Shown: positions 50,602-59,523 of the stretch, one piece after another
How the letters are laid out: every line of letters begins with the position of its first letter
How positions within the stretch are numbered: the first letter of the stretch is position 1
NCBI GenBank assembly: GCA_034420695.1
Contig: DAOULB010000054.1
Location: 1-64,000, forward strand
Direction of reading: 5' to 3'
Length of the DNA stretch: 64,000 nt
Source of the DNA: Io17-Chloro-G2 sp034420695
GTDB taxonomy: Bacteria > Chloroflexota > Dehalococcoidia > Lucifugimonadales > UBA3495
Notes under the pieces: generated by a model
The model's database searches: none
What the model was told of the DNA's origin: nothing
What the model saw: only the letters and a program-made list of their open reading frames with translations
Program-made: the position numbers and the translations under genes

Positions 50602-51780
50602 TCAGCCCGCGGTCTTGTCCGCCTTCTTGAACGCCGGTATCACGTACTTACCGAACATTTCGATGGACTTCATGACATCCTTGTGGCCCACGGTCTCGGT
50701 AGCCATCAGGAACTGCACTTCGTCCACCCCCGACTCCTCGTGAATCTTCGCTGCGGCGATGCAACTGTCCGGGTCTCCGGCGATGATGATTCCCCGCTCC
50801 GCCATGGTGTCAGCGTCGAACTGCTCCCATATCTTCTGGGCCAGGGCACTGCCGCCCGACAGGTCCAGCGCCGACGCCCCGTTGCCGCTGGGAGCCTCTT
50901 CCCCTTTGGGCACCTCAATGAAGCGTGAGAAGTTCTGGGACAAGTGGTCGGGCACCCCGCCCCACTGTTCCAACAGTCTCGAGTAAACGTCCTTCTGGTC
51001 TTGGACGTAGGGCCTGCCGGGTCCGAAGAAGGTCTTCAGCGACTGGGCGCACAGCTCCCTAGTGGCGTGGTTGTCCTCGCCGCAGAGGCCGAAGCAACCG
51101 CTCAGCCACTGGTTATTGACGAACTGGCCCACCGGCTTGGCCTTCTTGATGTTCTCCCGGTAGGCCTTGATGTGGGGCTCCAGCACCGATGGAGCGTTGA
51201 CCCCCAAGGCCATCACCCCGATGCCCCTTTCCGCTGCCAGTTCGTAGGTCGCCGGCTGCAGGGCGGCCACCCAGATGGGAGGATGAGGCTTCTGGTAGGG
51301 CTTGGGCAGCACCTGCCGGGGCGGCACGTTCCAGAACTTGCCCTCCCATTCAAAGGTGTCCGATTCCCAAATCTTGGGCACCATGGTGATGGACTCTTCC
51401 CACATTTCCCTGGTGTCTCTGGGGTCGATGCCCATGCCCAGCTGTTCGTAGGGGGCGGACCGCCCGGTGCCGAATTCCACCCGCCCGTTGGAAAGGTGGT
51501 CCACCATGGCCACCCGCTCGGCCACCCGCACTGGGTGGTGGTAGGGCAGGATAACCACCCCGAACCCCAAGCGGATGTTCTTGGTCAGGCGGCTCAGCGC
51601 CCCGAACATGACCTCGGGACAAGGGGAGGAAGAGAACGTAGTCAGGAAGTGGTGCTCGACGAACCACACCGCGTCGAACCCCATTTCATCGGCAAGGACG
51701 CACTGTTCGATGGTCTCTTCCACCACCGCGTGGTCATCCAGTTCGGGCCTCTGCATCTCGTAAGCCAGTGAAAAACGCAT
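50602..51780 (-). CDS. Luciferase-like flavin-dependent oxidoreductase
   Basis: A 392-residue paralogue of the gene at 9335: 'MRFSLAYEMQRPELDDHA', 'FDAVWFVEHHFLTTFSSSPCPEVMFGALSRLTKNIRLGFGVVILPYHHPVRVAERVAMVDHLSNGRVEFGTGRSA', 'PHPPIWVAALQPATYELAAERGIGVMAL'. About 35 residues longer than the 9335 protein, with extra sequence around 'PKGEEAPSGNGASALDLSGG' near residue 300. GAGGTTAACC precedes the ATG. Substrate unknown. Confidence 0.93.
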   Translation of the reverse strand: MRFSLAYEMQRPELDDHAVVEETIEQCVLADEMGFDAVWFVEHHFLTTFSSSPCPEVMFGALSRLTKNIRLGFGVVILPYHHPVRVAERVAMVDHLSNGRVEFGTGRSAPYEQLGMGIDPRDTREMWEESITMVPKIWESDTFEWEGKFWNVPPRQVLPKPYQKPHPPIWVAALQPATYELAAERGIGVMALGVNAPSVLEPHIKAYRENIKKAKPVGQFVNNQWLSGCFGLCGEDNHATRELCAQSLKTFFGPGRPYVQDQKDVYSRLLEQWGGVPDHLSQNFSRFIEVPKGEEAPSGNGASALDLSGGSALAQKIWEQFDADTMAERGIIIAGDPDSCIAAAKIHEESGVDEVQFLMATETVGHKDVMKSIEMFGKYVIPAFKKADKTAG

Positions 51781-51793
51781 GGTTAACCTCTCC

Positions 51794-52813
51794 TCATACT
51801 TGTGGCATGAACGGCTGATTGAGGGTGCGAATCAAGGGTATGAAAGGAGTGCCTCCAACATTCAGCCATTGCCCCCAGCAGTTGTTGTCCACTACTCCTT
51901 CCCCGTATTCTCTGACGACCTGCTCCCAGTCTGCATCGGACTCAAAAAGCTTTCCCCTGTCACTCATGTCCTGGGCGTTGAGAAATCCTAGATAGACCAG
52001 AGCTACAGGGATTCCCAGGGAGGCCAGTTTCCACGACCAGGCGAACCTGTTGGCAAGTTGGTAGCGGGAATCACGCGAAAGACACCAGGGACCCTTAGTA
52101 ATCCTGAGCAGTTCTGCGGATGCTTCCGAGATTACTTCCCCTATCTGGCAGTGATTCTCTATGCTGCCTTTACTTGCATCACTCTCCAGATACTTTCCTG
52201 CCCAATCCAGTTCATTCTTATGAGCTTTGGCCTCTATTAGAAGGAGTCCGGGTTTGCCCCTTACCGTGCAGGTGCTGGCAATGTCCCAATTGGGAGTTGT
52301 CATTTTCCCCCGGTGGACAGCCAGCCACCAGTTGGTCATCGCTTTGTGCATCTCGCTGGGCAACAGGGCATTGGGTTTTTTAGGATTGCCCAGTTGTGCC
52401 TCATCCGCCGGCGTTGTGTCCCAAGAGTCATCCTCCAACATCACCGGCTTGCCGTAGGGCATCCACTTGTCGTTGGGAGACACCGTCACGTCTGGAAGAT
52501 CAATCAACCTAGTGAGCCGCTTCGCAACCTCTCCCCGGTTGGTGTCCGTCAACAGGATGCAGCGAGGCTGGCTACCGCGGGTATGTTCTATCTGATTCCA
52601 CCAGTCCATGCCGTGGCCTAATTCCAGGCACTGGTCCTTGAGGGTGCTGAAGCCGCGCACCATGAAGCCCATGGCGTTGCCTTCCTCATCTACCCTTACC
52701 AGCACCCGTTCGTCGTTGCTCTCAATGTAATAGCCGAACTTGTGCTCCCAAGTGACCGTCAGGACGTCACCTTCGCCATCGTGCCATATTCCAATCTGTT
52801 CGGCATTGTTCAT
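51794..52813 (-). CDS. DUF2283-like plus PD-(D/E)XK nuclease-like protein
   Basis: A 339-residue protein of unknown function. The N-terminal part (about 12-58, GDVLTVTWEHKFGYYIESNDERVLVRVDEEGNAMGFMVRGF) resembles DUF2283, a small antitoxin-like beta domain. Residues about 176-205 read 'NWDIASTCTVRGKPGLLLIEAKAHKNEL', matching the D...ExK core of PD-(D/E)XK nucleases, with E-A-K. It lies 30 bases after the M24 peptidase stop with no good ribosome binding site, and its composition is more AT-rich than the flanks. A nuclease or restriction role is inference. A DUF2283 alone would be an antitoxin; the fusion is unusual. Confidence 0.72.
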   Translation of the reverse strand: MNNAEQIGIWHDGEGDVLTVTWEHKFGYYIESNDERVLVRVDEEGNAMGFMVRGFSTLKDQCLELGHGMDWWNQIEHTRGSQPRCILLTDTNRGEVAKRLTRLIDLPDVTVSPNDKWMPYGKPVMLEDDSWDTTPADEAQLGNPKKPNALLPSEMHKAMTNWWLAVHRGKMTTPNWDIASTCTVRGKPGLLLIEAKAHKNELDWAGKYLESDASKGSIENHCQIGEVISEASAELLRITKGPWCLSRDSRYQLANRFAWSWKLASLGIPVALVYLGFLNAQDMSDRGKLFESDADWEQVVREYGEGVVDNNCWGQWLNVGGTPFIPLIRTLNQPFMPQV

Positions 52814-52843
52814 GCTCGGCCAATCTAATGCAAGCGTACGGAA

Positions 52844-54013
52844 TCACCCAATCAGCACCACCTCCCGCTGCACCGGGGAGGTGGCATAGGGGCCCGTCTC
52901 TGACATGAAGGCGTCTATTTCGGAGCGGACGCCGAATTCCGGGAGGTAGATGCCCGGTTCTATGGAGAAGCCCACTCCCGGGATGATGCGGCGGGTGTCT
53001 TGGGTCTCGAAGCCGTCCAAGTTTACCGCTTCGCTGTGGACTTCGTAGCCGATGCTGTGTCCCAACCGGTGGGTGAAGTAGTCTCCGTAGCCCCTTTGGG
53101 TAATGTATTCCCGGGCCGCTGCGTCGGCCTCCCAGCCTTGCACCGGGCGGTTCTGCCGGAAGCGGTCCTGCAGGAACTGCAGGGCGGCGTCCCTGGCGCC
53201 GGTGACAACCTCGAAGACTTCCTGCTGGCGGGCCGGGACTGCATCGCCCACGTATGCGACCCAGGTGATGTCGGCGTAGATGCTGCCCGGGGTCTTCTCC
53301 TTGGCCCACAGGTCGATGAGCACCCAGTCACCCGGCCGGAAGACGCTGCTTCCCTGGGGTCCAGGTTCGTAGTGTGGGTCGGAACAGTGGCTGTTGATAG
53401 ACACTATGGGACCGTCGGCGGTCCCCAGATTTTCCTCTTCGAACCGCCGGCGGATGAACTCGGCGACTTCGAACTCCGTCACTTCCTGATGCAGGTTGGA
53501 GCCAATGTGGCGGAATGCCTCGTTGACGATGCCTCCCAGCTTGCCGGCGGTGGCTTGGTGGCCTTCGAGCTGCTGGGCTGTCCAGCGCTGGGTTGCGTGC
53601 TGCATCAGGTCCGCGGAGGATACAACCTCCACGCCCAAGCTCCGTACCAGCTCAATGGTGCCGGCGTCCACCCGGGAGACCCGGGGCAGGCGGCCCAGCG
53701 GGGAGTATTCCATGGCCACCCGGGGCAGCCCGGTCAGGACCCGGCTCAAGCGTTCAAGCAAGGAGTCACGGTCCCGGTAAACCACGAGCTGTGGGCCGGA
53801 GTCAGCAAACTTTCCGGCGTCAACGTGGTGCACCAGCAGTTGAGGCTCGCCTTGGGGGAGAATCAGCAAGAAACAGGGGCGGGTCACATGGCCGGAGGGG
53901 GTGACCACTTGGCGGAAAATGGGATTGGATTCCCGGTAGTCGTATACCAGCCAACCGGGAACACCCTCGGCTTTGAGAAAGCCCTGTGCTGCGTTGATTA
54001 CCGGATCTGACAT
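52844..54013 (-). CDS. M24 family Xaa-Pro aminopeptidase-like protein
   Basis: A 389-residue pita-bread-fold metallopeptidase. Catalytic elements are 'GDWVLIDLWAKEKTPGSIYADITWVAYVG' (two metal Asp), 'HRLGHSIGYEVHSEA' (His), 'GFSIEPGIYLPEFGVRSEIDAFM' (two Glu), and an N-terminal non-catalytic domain of about 140 residues. The usual prolidase-type activity on X-Pro dipeptides or a related amide is expected; substrate uncertain. SDR gene lies upstream on the same strand, 25 bases away. Confidence 0.93.
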   Translation of the reverse strand: MSDPVINAAQGFLKAEGVPGWLVYDYRESNPIFRQVVTPSGHVTRPCFLLILPQGEPQLLVHHVDAGKFADSGPQLVVYRDRDSLLERLSRVLTGLPRVAMEYSPLGRLPRVSRVDAGTIELVRSLGVEVVSSADLMQHATQRWTAQQLEGHQATAGKLGGIVNEAFRHIGSNLHQEVTEFEVAEFIRRRFEEENLGTADGPIVSINSHCSDPHYEPGPQGSSVFRPGDWVLIDLWAKEKTPGSIYADITWVAYVGDAVPARQQEVFEVVTGARDAALQFLQDRFRQNRPVQGWEADAAAREYITQRGYGDYFTHRLGHSIGYEVHSEAVNLDGFETQDTRRIIPGVGFSIEPGIYLPEFGVRSEIDAFMSETGPYATSPVQREVVLIG

Positions 54014-54038
54014 TAGGCTACCGCCTTGAAATCCAAGG

Positions 54039-54833
54039 TTAGTCCAGTGTTTGCAGGTCTCCGCCGTCGATGACTATGTTGGCGCCGGTGATGTAGCCGG
54101 CCCGTTCCGAGGCGAGAAAGGCCACCAAGTCTCCTACTTCCTCAGGGGCGCCGGCCCGCCCCATGGGGATGCTGGTGCATGCCTCTTCCAGCAACTCCTT
54201 GGCGTTGCGTCCCTGGGCCTCTGCTTCTTCTTCGAGAGACTTGGTGAAAAATTCGGTCTTAATCCGCCCTACCAGTATGTTATTGACGGTTATGTTGGAG
54301 ATGGCCAACTCGTTGGCCAGCGCCTTGGAATAGCCCACCAGCGCCATCTGGCCTGAAAGGGATGATGCCCTGGCCCCGGAGGCCTGCCTTACTTGGGTCG
54401 GCAGCAGGTGGATTATCCGCCCCCAGTGCTGTTGTTTCATGTAAGGGGCCGCTTCCCGGTCCATCCTCATGGCGCAGTGAAAAGTCTGGTCCATACCCGC
54501 CGCCAAGGTGTCTTCGTCCAGTTCCGAGGGCCGCCCCTCCGGGCCCGGCCCGGTGCGGGTGACCAGCACGCTGACGTGGCCGAAGCGGTTGATAGTGTCC
54601 CGCACCACCCGCCGGATGTCCCGCTCCACCGTCAGGTCGGCCGGTATTGCCAGCACGTGATGCTGGGAACTCAACCGCGCCAGCTCGATCTCGGTCCGGC
54701 GCAGGTCCGCTTCGGCCCGCCCGCAGATGGTGACGCTGGCGCCCTCCCGGGCCAAGGCAATCGCAATCGCTTTCCCAATGCCTCTGCTGGAGCCGCAAAT
54801 TATGGCGACCCGGTCTCTGAGGCCTAAATCCAT
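54039..54833 (-). CDS. Short-chain dehydrogenase/reductase
   Basis: A 264-residue classical SDR: 'RVAIICGSSRGIGKAIAIALAREGASVTICGRAE' (G-x3-G-x-G), 'VLVTRTGPGP' where NNAG is normal, a catalytic Tyr-Lys in 'LVGYSKALANELA', and 'VNNILVGRIKTEFF'. The NNAG motif is replaced by TRTG, which is unusual for active SDRs. GGAGGCTGGGGAGA lies upstream of the ATG. It is probably an oxidoreductase of fatty-acid or secondary metabolism. Confidence 0.9.
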   Translation of the reverse strand: MDLGLRDRVAIICGSSRGIGKAIAIALAREGASVTICGRAEADLRRTEIELARLSSQHHVLAIPADLTVERDIRRVVRDTINRFGHVSVLVTRTGPGPEGRPSELDEDTLAAGMDQTFHCAMRMDREAAPYMKQQHWGRIIHLLPTQVRQASGARASSLSGQMALVGYSKALANELAISNITVNNILVGRIKTEFFTKSLEEEAEAQGRNAKELLEEACTSIPMGRAGAPEEVGDLVAFLASERAGYITGANIVIDGGDLQTLD

Positions 54834-55184
54834 TCTCCCCAGCCTCCCGCTACGAAGCCTTGGCAAAAATGCCTAGAGTGATATTCGACAGCATGATAAT
54901 TGGAGAGTTTGCCCCCGGCAAGTAGGCACAATCCTGGGTCTGGGACTGGGTCCCCGTCAGGCATGGCCGGCGAAAGAAGCGGACTGTTGCGGGGAGAGAC
55001 TTGCCCCTTGGGCATCCCCTCGAAAACCTCGACCGGGGACTGAACCGGGAAATGAAGGTCAATGATCTGGAGCAGGGTTCTCGCGGCTGCGTTGGGTGTC
55101 ATTGAGACTTTGCCCTGTACCGGGCGCAGTTCCCAGGGGACTGCGCAAACATTCGACTGCCCCGGCGACCCTCTTGGACGGGGC
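54834..55184. other. 351-bp stretch without supported gene
   Basis: A low-quality frame spans it on the minus strand, but it has no domain or ribosome binding site and overlaps the start of the SDR gene, so it is rejected. No terminator hairpin with T-tract is seen. Confidence 0.5.
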
Positions 55185-56372
55185 CTAGATGACCGAATTC
55201 TCCGCCAGTTGGGTGATTTCCTGCTCCGAGTATCCCAGTTCGGCAAGGATCTCCTTGTTGTGCTCTCCCAGCAGGGGCGGGTGCCGGTCAAGTCCACCGG
55301 GAGTCTTGGAGAATTTGATGGGCAGTCCGGTCTGCTTGATGGACCCCAAGGTTGGATGGGGCATCTCCCGGAACATGTCCCGGGCCAGCACGTGGGGGTC
55401 GGCGAAAACGTCGGCTATGTCGTTAATCGGCCCGCAGGGCACGCTGGCCTCTTGAAGGTCTGCGACCCATTCGTCCACCGGGCGGGACAGGAAACATTCC
55501 TGCAACAAGGGAATTAGCGTAGCCCTGTTGTTGACCCGGTTCCCGTTGCTTGAATAATCGGGGTTTTCAAAAAGGTCGTCCCGCTTCATGGCTCGGCAGA
55601 ACCGCTCCCAAATGCGTTCCGAGCCTACGGCAACGTTGATGCGCTTGCCGTCCTGGCACATGAAGCCCTGATAGGGCACCAGGGTCGGGTGGGCCGCCCC
55701 CAGCCGCAGAGGCGCCTGCCCGGTGGCAAAGAAGTAGGCGGCTTGGTAGGTCAGCCAGGCTATCTGGGAGTCCAGCATGGAAACGTCGATGTACTGGCCC
55801 TCTCCCGTATCGTGCTTGTGGTGAAATGCAGCCATGATGGCAAACGCGGCCCACATGCCGGCGCCTATATCGGTGATTGCCAATCCGATTTTCTGGGGCT
55901 CGCCGTCGGACTCTCCCGTCACGCTCATCAGGCCGCCCAGCCCCTGCATAATCTGGTCGTAGGCCGGGCGCTCCCGGTAGGGACCGTCTTGGCCGAAGCC
56001 GGAAATGGAGCAGTAGATGATTCCGGGGTTTGCTTCCTTCACCGCCTCATAGCCCAAGCCGAAACGGTTCATCACCCCCGGGGTGAAGTTCTCCACCACC
56101 ACGTCGGCCGTTGCGGTCAGCTTGAGGAAGATTTCCTTGGCCGCTTCGTCGCGGAGGTTCAGGGTGATGCTTCGCTTGTTCCGGTTGATGGACAGGTAGT
56201 AGGCGCTTTCCCCCTCTATAAAGGGAGGCCCCCAATGCCTGGTGTCATCACCGCTGCCGGGCATTTCTATCTTGATTACTTCGGCGCCGTTGTCCCCCAG
56301 CATCAACGTACAGAAGGGGCCCGCCAGCGCCCTGGTCAAGTCCAGTACTCTAATCCCTTCCAATGCCTTCAT
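55185..56372 (-). CDS. CaiB/BaiF family CoA-transferase
   Basis: A 395-residue class III CoA-transferase: 'MKALEGIRVLDLTRALAGPFCTLMLGDNGAEVIKIEMPGSGDDTRHW', 'LSINRNKRSITLNLRDE', 'DVVVENFTPGVMNRFGLGYEAVKEANPGIIYCSISGFGQDGPYRERPAYDQIMQGLGGLMSVTG' with the catalytic Asp in the 'RPAYD' segment, and 'GHYLDVSML'-type 'GQYIDVSMLDSQIAWL'. These enzymes transfer CoA between organic acids; substrate unknown. Confidence 0.95.
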   Translation of the reverse strand: MKALEGIRVLDLTRALAGPFCTLMLGDNGAEVIKIEMPGSGDDTRHWGPPFIEGESAYYLSINRNKRSITLNLRDEAAKEIFLKLTATADVVVENFTPGVMNRFGLGYEAVKEANPGIIYCSISGFGQDGPYRERPAYDQIMQGLGGLMSVTGESDGEPQKIGLAITDIGAGMWAAFAIMAAFHHKHDTGEGQYIDVSMLDSQIAWLTYQAAYFFATGQAPLRLGAAHPTLVPYQGFMCQDGKRINVAVGSERIWERFCRAMKRDDLFENPDYSSNGNRVNNRATLIPLLQECFLSRPVDEWVADLQEASVPCGPINDIADVFADPHVLARDMFREMPHPTLGSIKQTGLPIKFSKTPGGLDRHPPLLGEHNKEILAELGYSEQEITQLAENSVI

Positions 56373-56572
56373 ATTTGACCTGCCTATTCACGCCTGCCGG
56401 TGACCGGGCACCATGTTATCACAGGCTAACTTGATGCCGGTAAGAGGAGCTTGATGTCAGTACGAGGATGTCAGTAAGGGGAGGAAGTGCAAAGCTATTG
56501 ACAAGAAAGGAGGTAAGAAAGGGAGATGGCAGCTTGGTGGAAGTACAGGCGGTGGATCGGCTGGTATCCTGC

Positions 56573-56869
56573 TTATTCCCCTTCCGGTGGCGGCCAGTCC
56601 TCGTCGTCCAGCCAGCCGTGCTTCCGGGCTAAATGGGTCCACAAGCGCCGGAACTGCACTGCTTCCCTCTGCAACTCAGCGTGTTCTTCGGCGTGTTCTC
56701 TCCGCCACATGTCCTGTTCTTTCTGCCACTCGGCGTGTTCTCTCCGCCACTCGGCCTGTTCTGTCCGCCACTCGGCCATGGCCCCCAAGACCGCCACCAC
56801 CTGCCCTTCGTACTCCAGAATTCTGAGCACAGCCTGCTCGATGTTCGCCAGTCTCTCTTCCGTTGTCAC
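56573..56869 (-). CDS. Coiled-coil protein with 7-residue tandem repeats
   Basis: A 98-residue soluble protein, GTG start with GGAGG nine bases upstream. After 'TEERLANIEQAVLRILEYEGQ' it has consecutive heptads AEWRTEQ, AEWRREH, AEWQKEQ, DMWRREH, each encoded by 21-bp near-repeats, then 'LQREAVQFRRLWTHLARKHGWLDDEDWPPPEGE'. It is a strongly charged coiled coil with Trp in a fixed heptad position. Tandem 15-bp repeats lie upstream. An alternative ATG at 56917 is in frame. Function unknown. Confidence 0.7.
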   Translation of the reverse strand: MTTEERLANIEQAVLRILEYEGQVVAVLGAMAEWRTEQAEWRREHAEWQKEQDMWRREHAEEHAELQREAVQFRRLWTHLARKHGWLDDEDWPPPEGE

Positions 56870-56899
56870 CGTTCCTGCCTCCGGCTTGCGTTCCAAGGC

Positions 56900-56929
56900 C
56901 ACACCCAGGATGACCACACCCAGGATGAA
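56900..56929. repeat. Two copies of a 15-bp direct repeat
   Basis: CACACCCAGGATGA(C/A) occurs twice in tandem directly upstream of the coiled-coil gene. Confidence 0.8.
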
Positions 56930-56995
56930 AAGTATAGTGCCTCAATCTCCATAGAGATGCAACATAGACATGCAACTCGGGAAGGTCTTTCACTC

Positions 56996-57040
56996 CTGCC
57001 GTCCAGCCACCTGCCGTCCAGCCACCTGCCGTCCAGCCAA
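56996..57040. repeat. Three copies of a 15-bp direct repeat
   Basis: CTGCCGTCCAGCCA(C/A) occurs three times in tandem. The unit length matches the nearby repeat at 56900, although the sequence differs. Confidence 0.85.
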
Positions 57041-57161
57041 TGGAGTTTTCGCTTCCTTCGCGTATAAATTGGTGGGCATAAGCCCGGTTTTGGCACGGGC
57101 CTTGGCGATGATGTAAACTGTACCCGTGATGGTCCTGTACCTAGCTCAGGAGTAGGGATGC

Positions 57162-58097
57162 ATGGCTGACGAAATGTTCAAATTCGACCACAAGCCGGAG
57201 TCCCAGTACATGATCGCCGGGTGGCGGCGGCAGTGGTCCAACGGAGGGGCCATATCGGGCAGGCTTCCCCGTTACCTCATCGACAAGCTGGGCGCCAAGC
57301 GCTTTGGCACATTGGGTGATGAAGTTGGCAACATGTGCTATCCATTCCAGGTGGCGGGGACCCACGATTCTTTCCGCCCGGTCGCCGCTTACGAGGACGG
57401 CCTTCCCAGGGATCCGATGCACCGGGAAAACTACTTCTACGACGCCGGCAACGGCCTGATAATTTTCTTGGGTGAAGAGCCTTGGTCCAGGATAGACATT
57501 TACGGAAATGCCTTCTTCCAAGCGGTCCAGGACCTTGGAATCCAGCAGATCGTGGCGGTGGAAGGCGTCAACGGCCCGGTGCCGCCGGACTTGGAGCGGA
57601 GGGTGACCTGCGTTTACAGCAAGGCCGAAATGCGCCCCACCCTGGATCGGTTCGGCCTCCAGTTTTCCAGCTACGGAAGCGACGGGCGCAGGGGTCCCAC
57701 CATCGGCATGGCCCTGGTGACCCTGGCCCACTTCCACTACCCCGACGTGGAGATGGCCCGGTTCGGCGCAATGGCCCCCATGTACCCATTCCTGACCGGG
57801 AACAACGAGCCGGTGGGGATAGCCCGGGATCACCGCTCCTATTACGACATCATGCGGCGGGTCAAGGCCATGTTCAAGCTGGACTTGGACCTGTCCGAGC
57901 TTGAAACCCTGGGAGTGTCCGAGTCCAGGGACCTGGAGGAGAAACTGGAGCGCATCAGCACCACCAACGCCGAGGCGAAACAGGTAATAGAACGGGTGCG
58001 GGCTGATTACCGCTACACTCCTTTCGAGGAACCGGTGGAGTTGGACCCGGCTTTGGATAAGACCTTGGAAGACATTCTCAGGAACGCCCCCGAATAG
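57162..58097 (+). CDS. PAC2 family protein
   Basis: A 311-residue protein of the PAC2 (proteasome-assembly-chaperone-like / carboligase-like) family: 'YMIAGWRRQWSNGGAISGRLPRYLIDKLGAKRFG', 'NYFYDAGNGLIIFLGEEPWSRIDIYGNAFFQAVQDLGIQQIVAVEG' and 'VTCVYSKAEM', then a helical C-terminal part. Archaeal PAC2 proteins bind proteins or assist assembly; bacterial role unknown. It is followed by an AmmeMemoRadiSam B gene 126 bases on. Confidence 0.85.
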   Translation: MADEMFKFDHKPESQYMIAGWRRQWSNGGAISGRLPRYLIDKLGAKRFGTLGDEVGNMCYPFQVAGTHDSFRPVAAYEDGLPRDPMHRENYFYDAGNGLIIFLGEEPWSRIDIYGNAFFQAVQDLGIQQIVAVEGVNGPVPPDLERRVTCVYSKAEMRPTLDRFGLQFSSYGSDGRRGPTIGMALVTLAHFHYPDVEMARFGAMAPMYPFLTGNNEPVGIARDHRSYYDIMRRVKAMFKLDLDLSELETLGVSESRDLEEKLERISTTNAEAKQVIERVRADYRYTPFEEPVELDPALDKTLEDILRNAPE

Positions 58098-58167
58098 GCG
58101 GCGCCCCGGGATGACATGAAAAGCCTTGGCCTACCCAAGGCGTCCGTTTACGATAGGTTGGTTCTGA

Positions 58168-58194
58168 GATGGCCCTGGTGAAAACAGGGCCATC
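58168..58194. terminator. Stem-loop between PAC2 and AmmeMemoRadiSam B genes
   Basis: GATGGCCCTG / CAGGGCCATC, a 10-bp stem with 7-base loop; no T-tract follows, so it may be a regulatory leader or a weak terminator. Confidence 0.5.
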
Positions 58195-58223
58195 GCCTTA
58201 TCCGTAGTGCAAAGGACAGCGCC

Positions 58224-59441
58224 GTGACAGACATGCACCCGAAACTGCGCCCCCTGAACGTGCAATGGGTGGACTGGGAAGGAAGGCCCATGGTGTCCTT
58301 GCAGGACCCGTTGCGGTTAGGGGGCGGAGGCATCCTGGTGCCGGAAGCGATGGCCCAACTGCTTGCTTTGAGCGATGGCACCCGCAACTTGGATGAACTG
58401 CGCCGGGGATTCAGCCTCCGGACCGGCATAGACCTCATGCCGGCCCAAGTGGAGTCCTTGTTCAAGGCGCTGGACGACGCCTGCATGCTGGACAATTCCC
58501 GGTTCCGGCAAGCAAGGGCGGAGGCAATGGACGCCTACCTGAGCGGGCCGTTCCGGGTCCCGGCCCTCGCCGGGGGCGGCTATCCGGCAGAGCCGCAGGC
58601 CCTTAAAGAGACCATGGACCACTATTGCCGCGAGGCAGGGTCCCAAGGCGGGGTTGCCACGGAAGGACTGACCGGCCTAATCAGCCCCCACATCGACTAT
58701 CCCAGAGGCTGGCGTACCTATGCCGAGACTTGGCAGGAGGTTCAGGCCAACGTTGAAGACGCCGAGCTGATAATCGTCCTGGGCACCGACCACTTCGGCT
58801 CTCCGGGAAGCCTGACCCTGACCCGCCAGAACTACGCCACCCCTTGGGGCGCCATGCCCACCGACACCGCCGTGGTGGACGATCTGGCGTCCATCCTGGG
58901 CGAGGAGCAGGCCTTCGAAGAAGAAGCCCACCACATAGGAGAGCACTCCATCGAGCTCGCTGCGGTGTGGCTCCACTACGTGGCCGGCGGCAAGCCCAAG
59001 ACCCTGCTGCCCATACTCTGCGGCGGCCCGGAACCTTTCCTGGCAGAAGAAAGCCCAGGCAATGCCGATGCCCGGAAAGACGTGGACCTGCTGACCCAAT
59101 TGGCCGGTTCCCGCCGGACCCTGGTGGTGGCTGCCGCGGATATCAGCCACGTTGGGCCGGTTTTCGGCGACCGTCAGCCCTTGGACGCGCCTTCAAAGAA
59201 CAGCATCCGCGCCTCCGACGAGCTGTGGCTCGAAGCTGCCTGCTCCGGGGACAGCGGGCGGCTGAGGGACCACATGGCTGCCCGGGGCGACCCCACCCGC
59301 ATCTGCGGCGCAACCCCAATCTACCTGACGGCTGCAATCTTGGGCTCCGCCCGGGGCCGGCTGGTGCACTACGACCAGTGCCCCGCCGACGAAGACTTCG
59401 GCTCCCTGGTCTCCATAGCCGGAGTGTTGTATACCGCGTAG
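58224..59441 (+). CDS. AmmeMemoRadiSam system protein B (MEMO family)
   Basis: A 405-residue protein with GTG start. The first 100 residues form an alpha-rich domain ('DPLRLGGGGILVPEAMAQLLALSDGTRNLDELRRGFSLRTG'). The rest is MEMO-like: 'GLISPHIDYPRGWRTYAETWQEV', 'LIIVLGTDHFG', 'EEEAHHIGEHSIELAAVWLHY' and 'LVVAAADISHVGPVFGDR' with the expected His/Asp positions. AmmeMemoRadiSam systems normally include an AMMECR1 protein and a radical-SAM protein; neither is within the window near here. Confidence 0.9.
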   Translation: MTDMHPKLRPLNVQWVDWEGRPMVSLQDPLRLGGGGILVPEAMAQLLALSDGTRNLDELRRGFSLRTGIDLMPAQVESLFKALDDACMLDNSRFRQARAEAMDAYLSGPFRVPALAGGGYPAEPQALKETMDHYCREAGSQGGVATEGLTGLISPHIDYPRGWRTYAETWQEVQANVEDAELIIVLGTDHFGSPGSLTLTRQNYATPWGAMPTDTAVVDDLASILGEEQAFEEEAHHIGEHSIELAAVWLHYVAGGKPKTLLPILCGGPEPFLAEESPGNADARKDVDLLTQLAGSRRTLVVAAADISHVGPVFGDRQPLDAPSKNSIRASDELWLEAACSGDSGRLRDHMAARGDPTRICGATPIYLTAAILGSARGRLVHYDQCPADEDFGSLVSIAGVLYTA

Positions 59442-59523
59442 TTCTACTGCCCAGCTTATGGCGTATCCGCTTTGGTGGCTTGGGCCGACAACCGGAACGT
59501 GGCAGCGGAAACTGTGAGGTCCA

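Noticed and set aside
54824..55297. 157-codon minus-strand frame between SDR and CaiB genes
   Set aside because: No ribosome binding site, no domain, and it overlaps the 3' end of the CoA-transferase.
56866..57096. Repeat-bearing ORF WLDGRWLDGRWLDGR
   Set aside because: Only the repeat and no start signal or family; it is the noncoding repeat read as protein.
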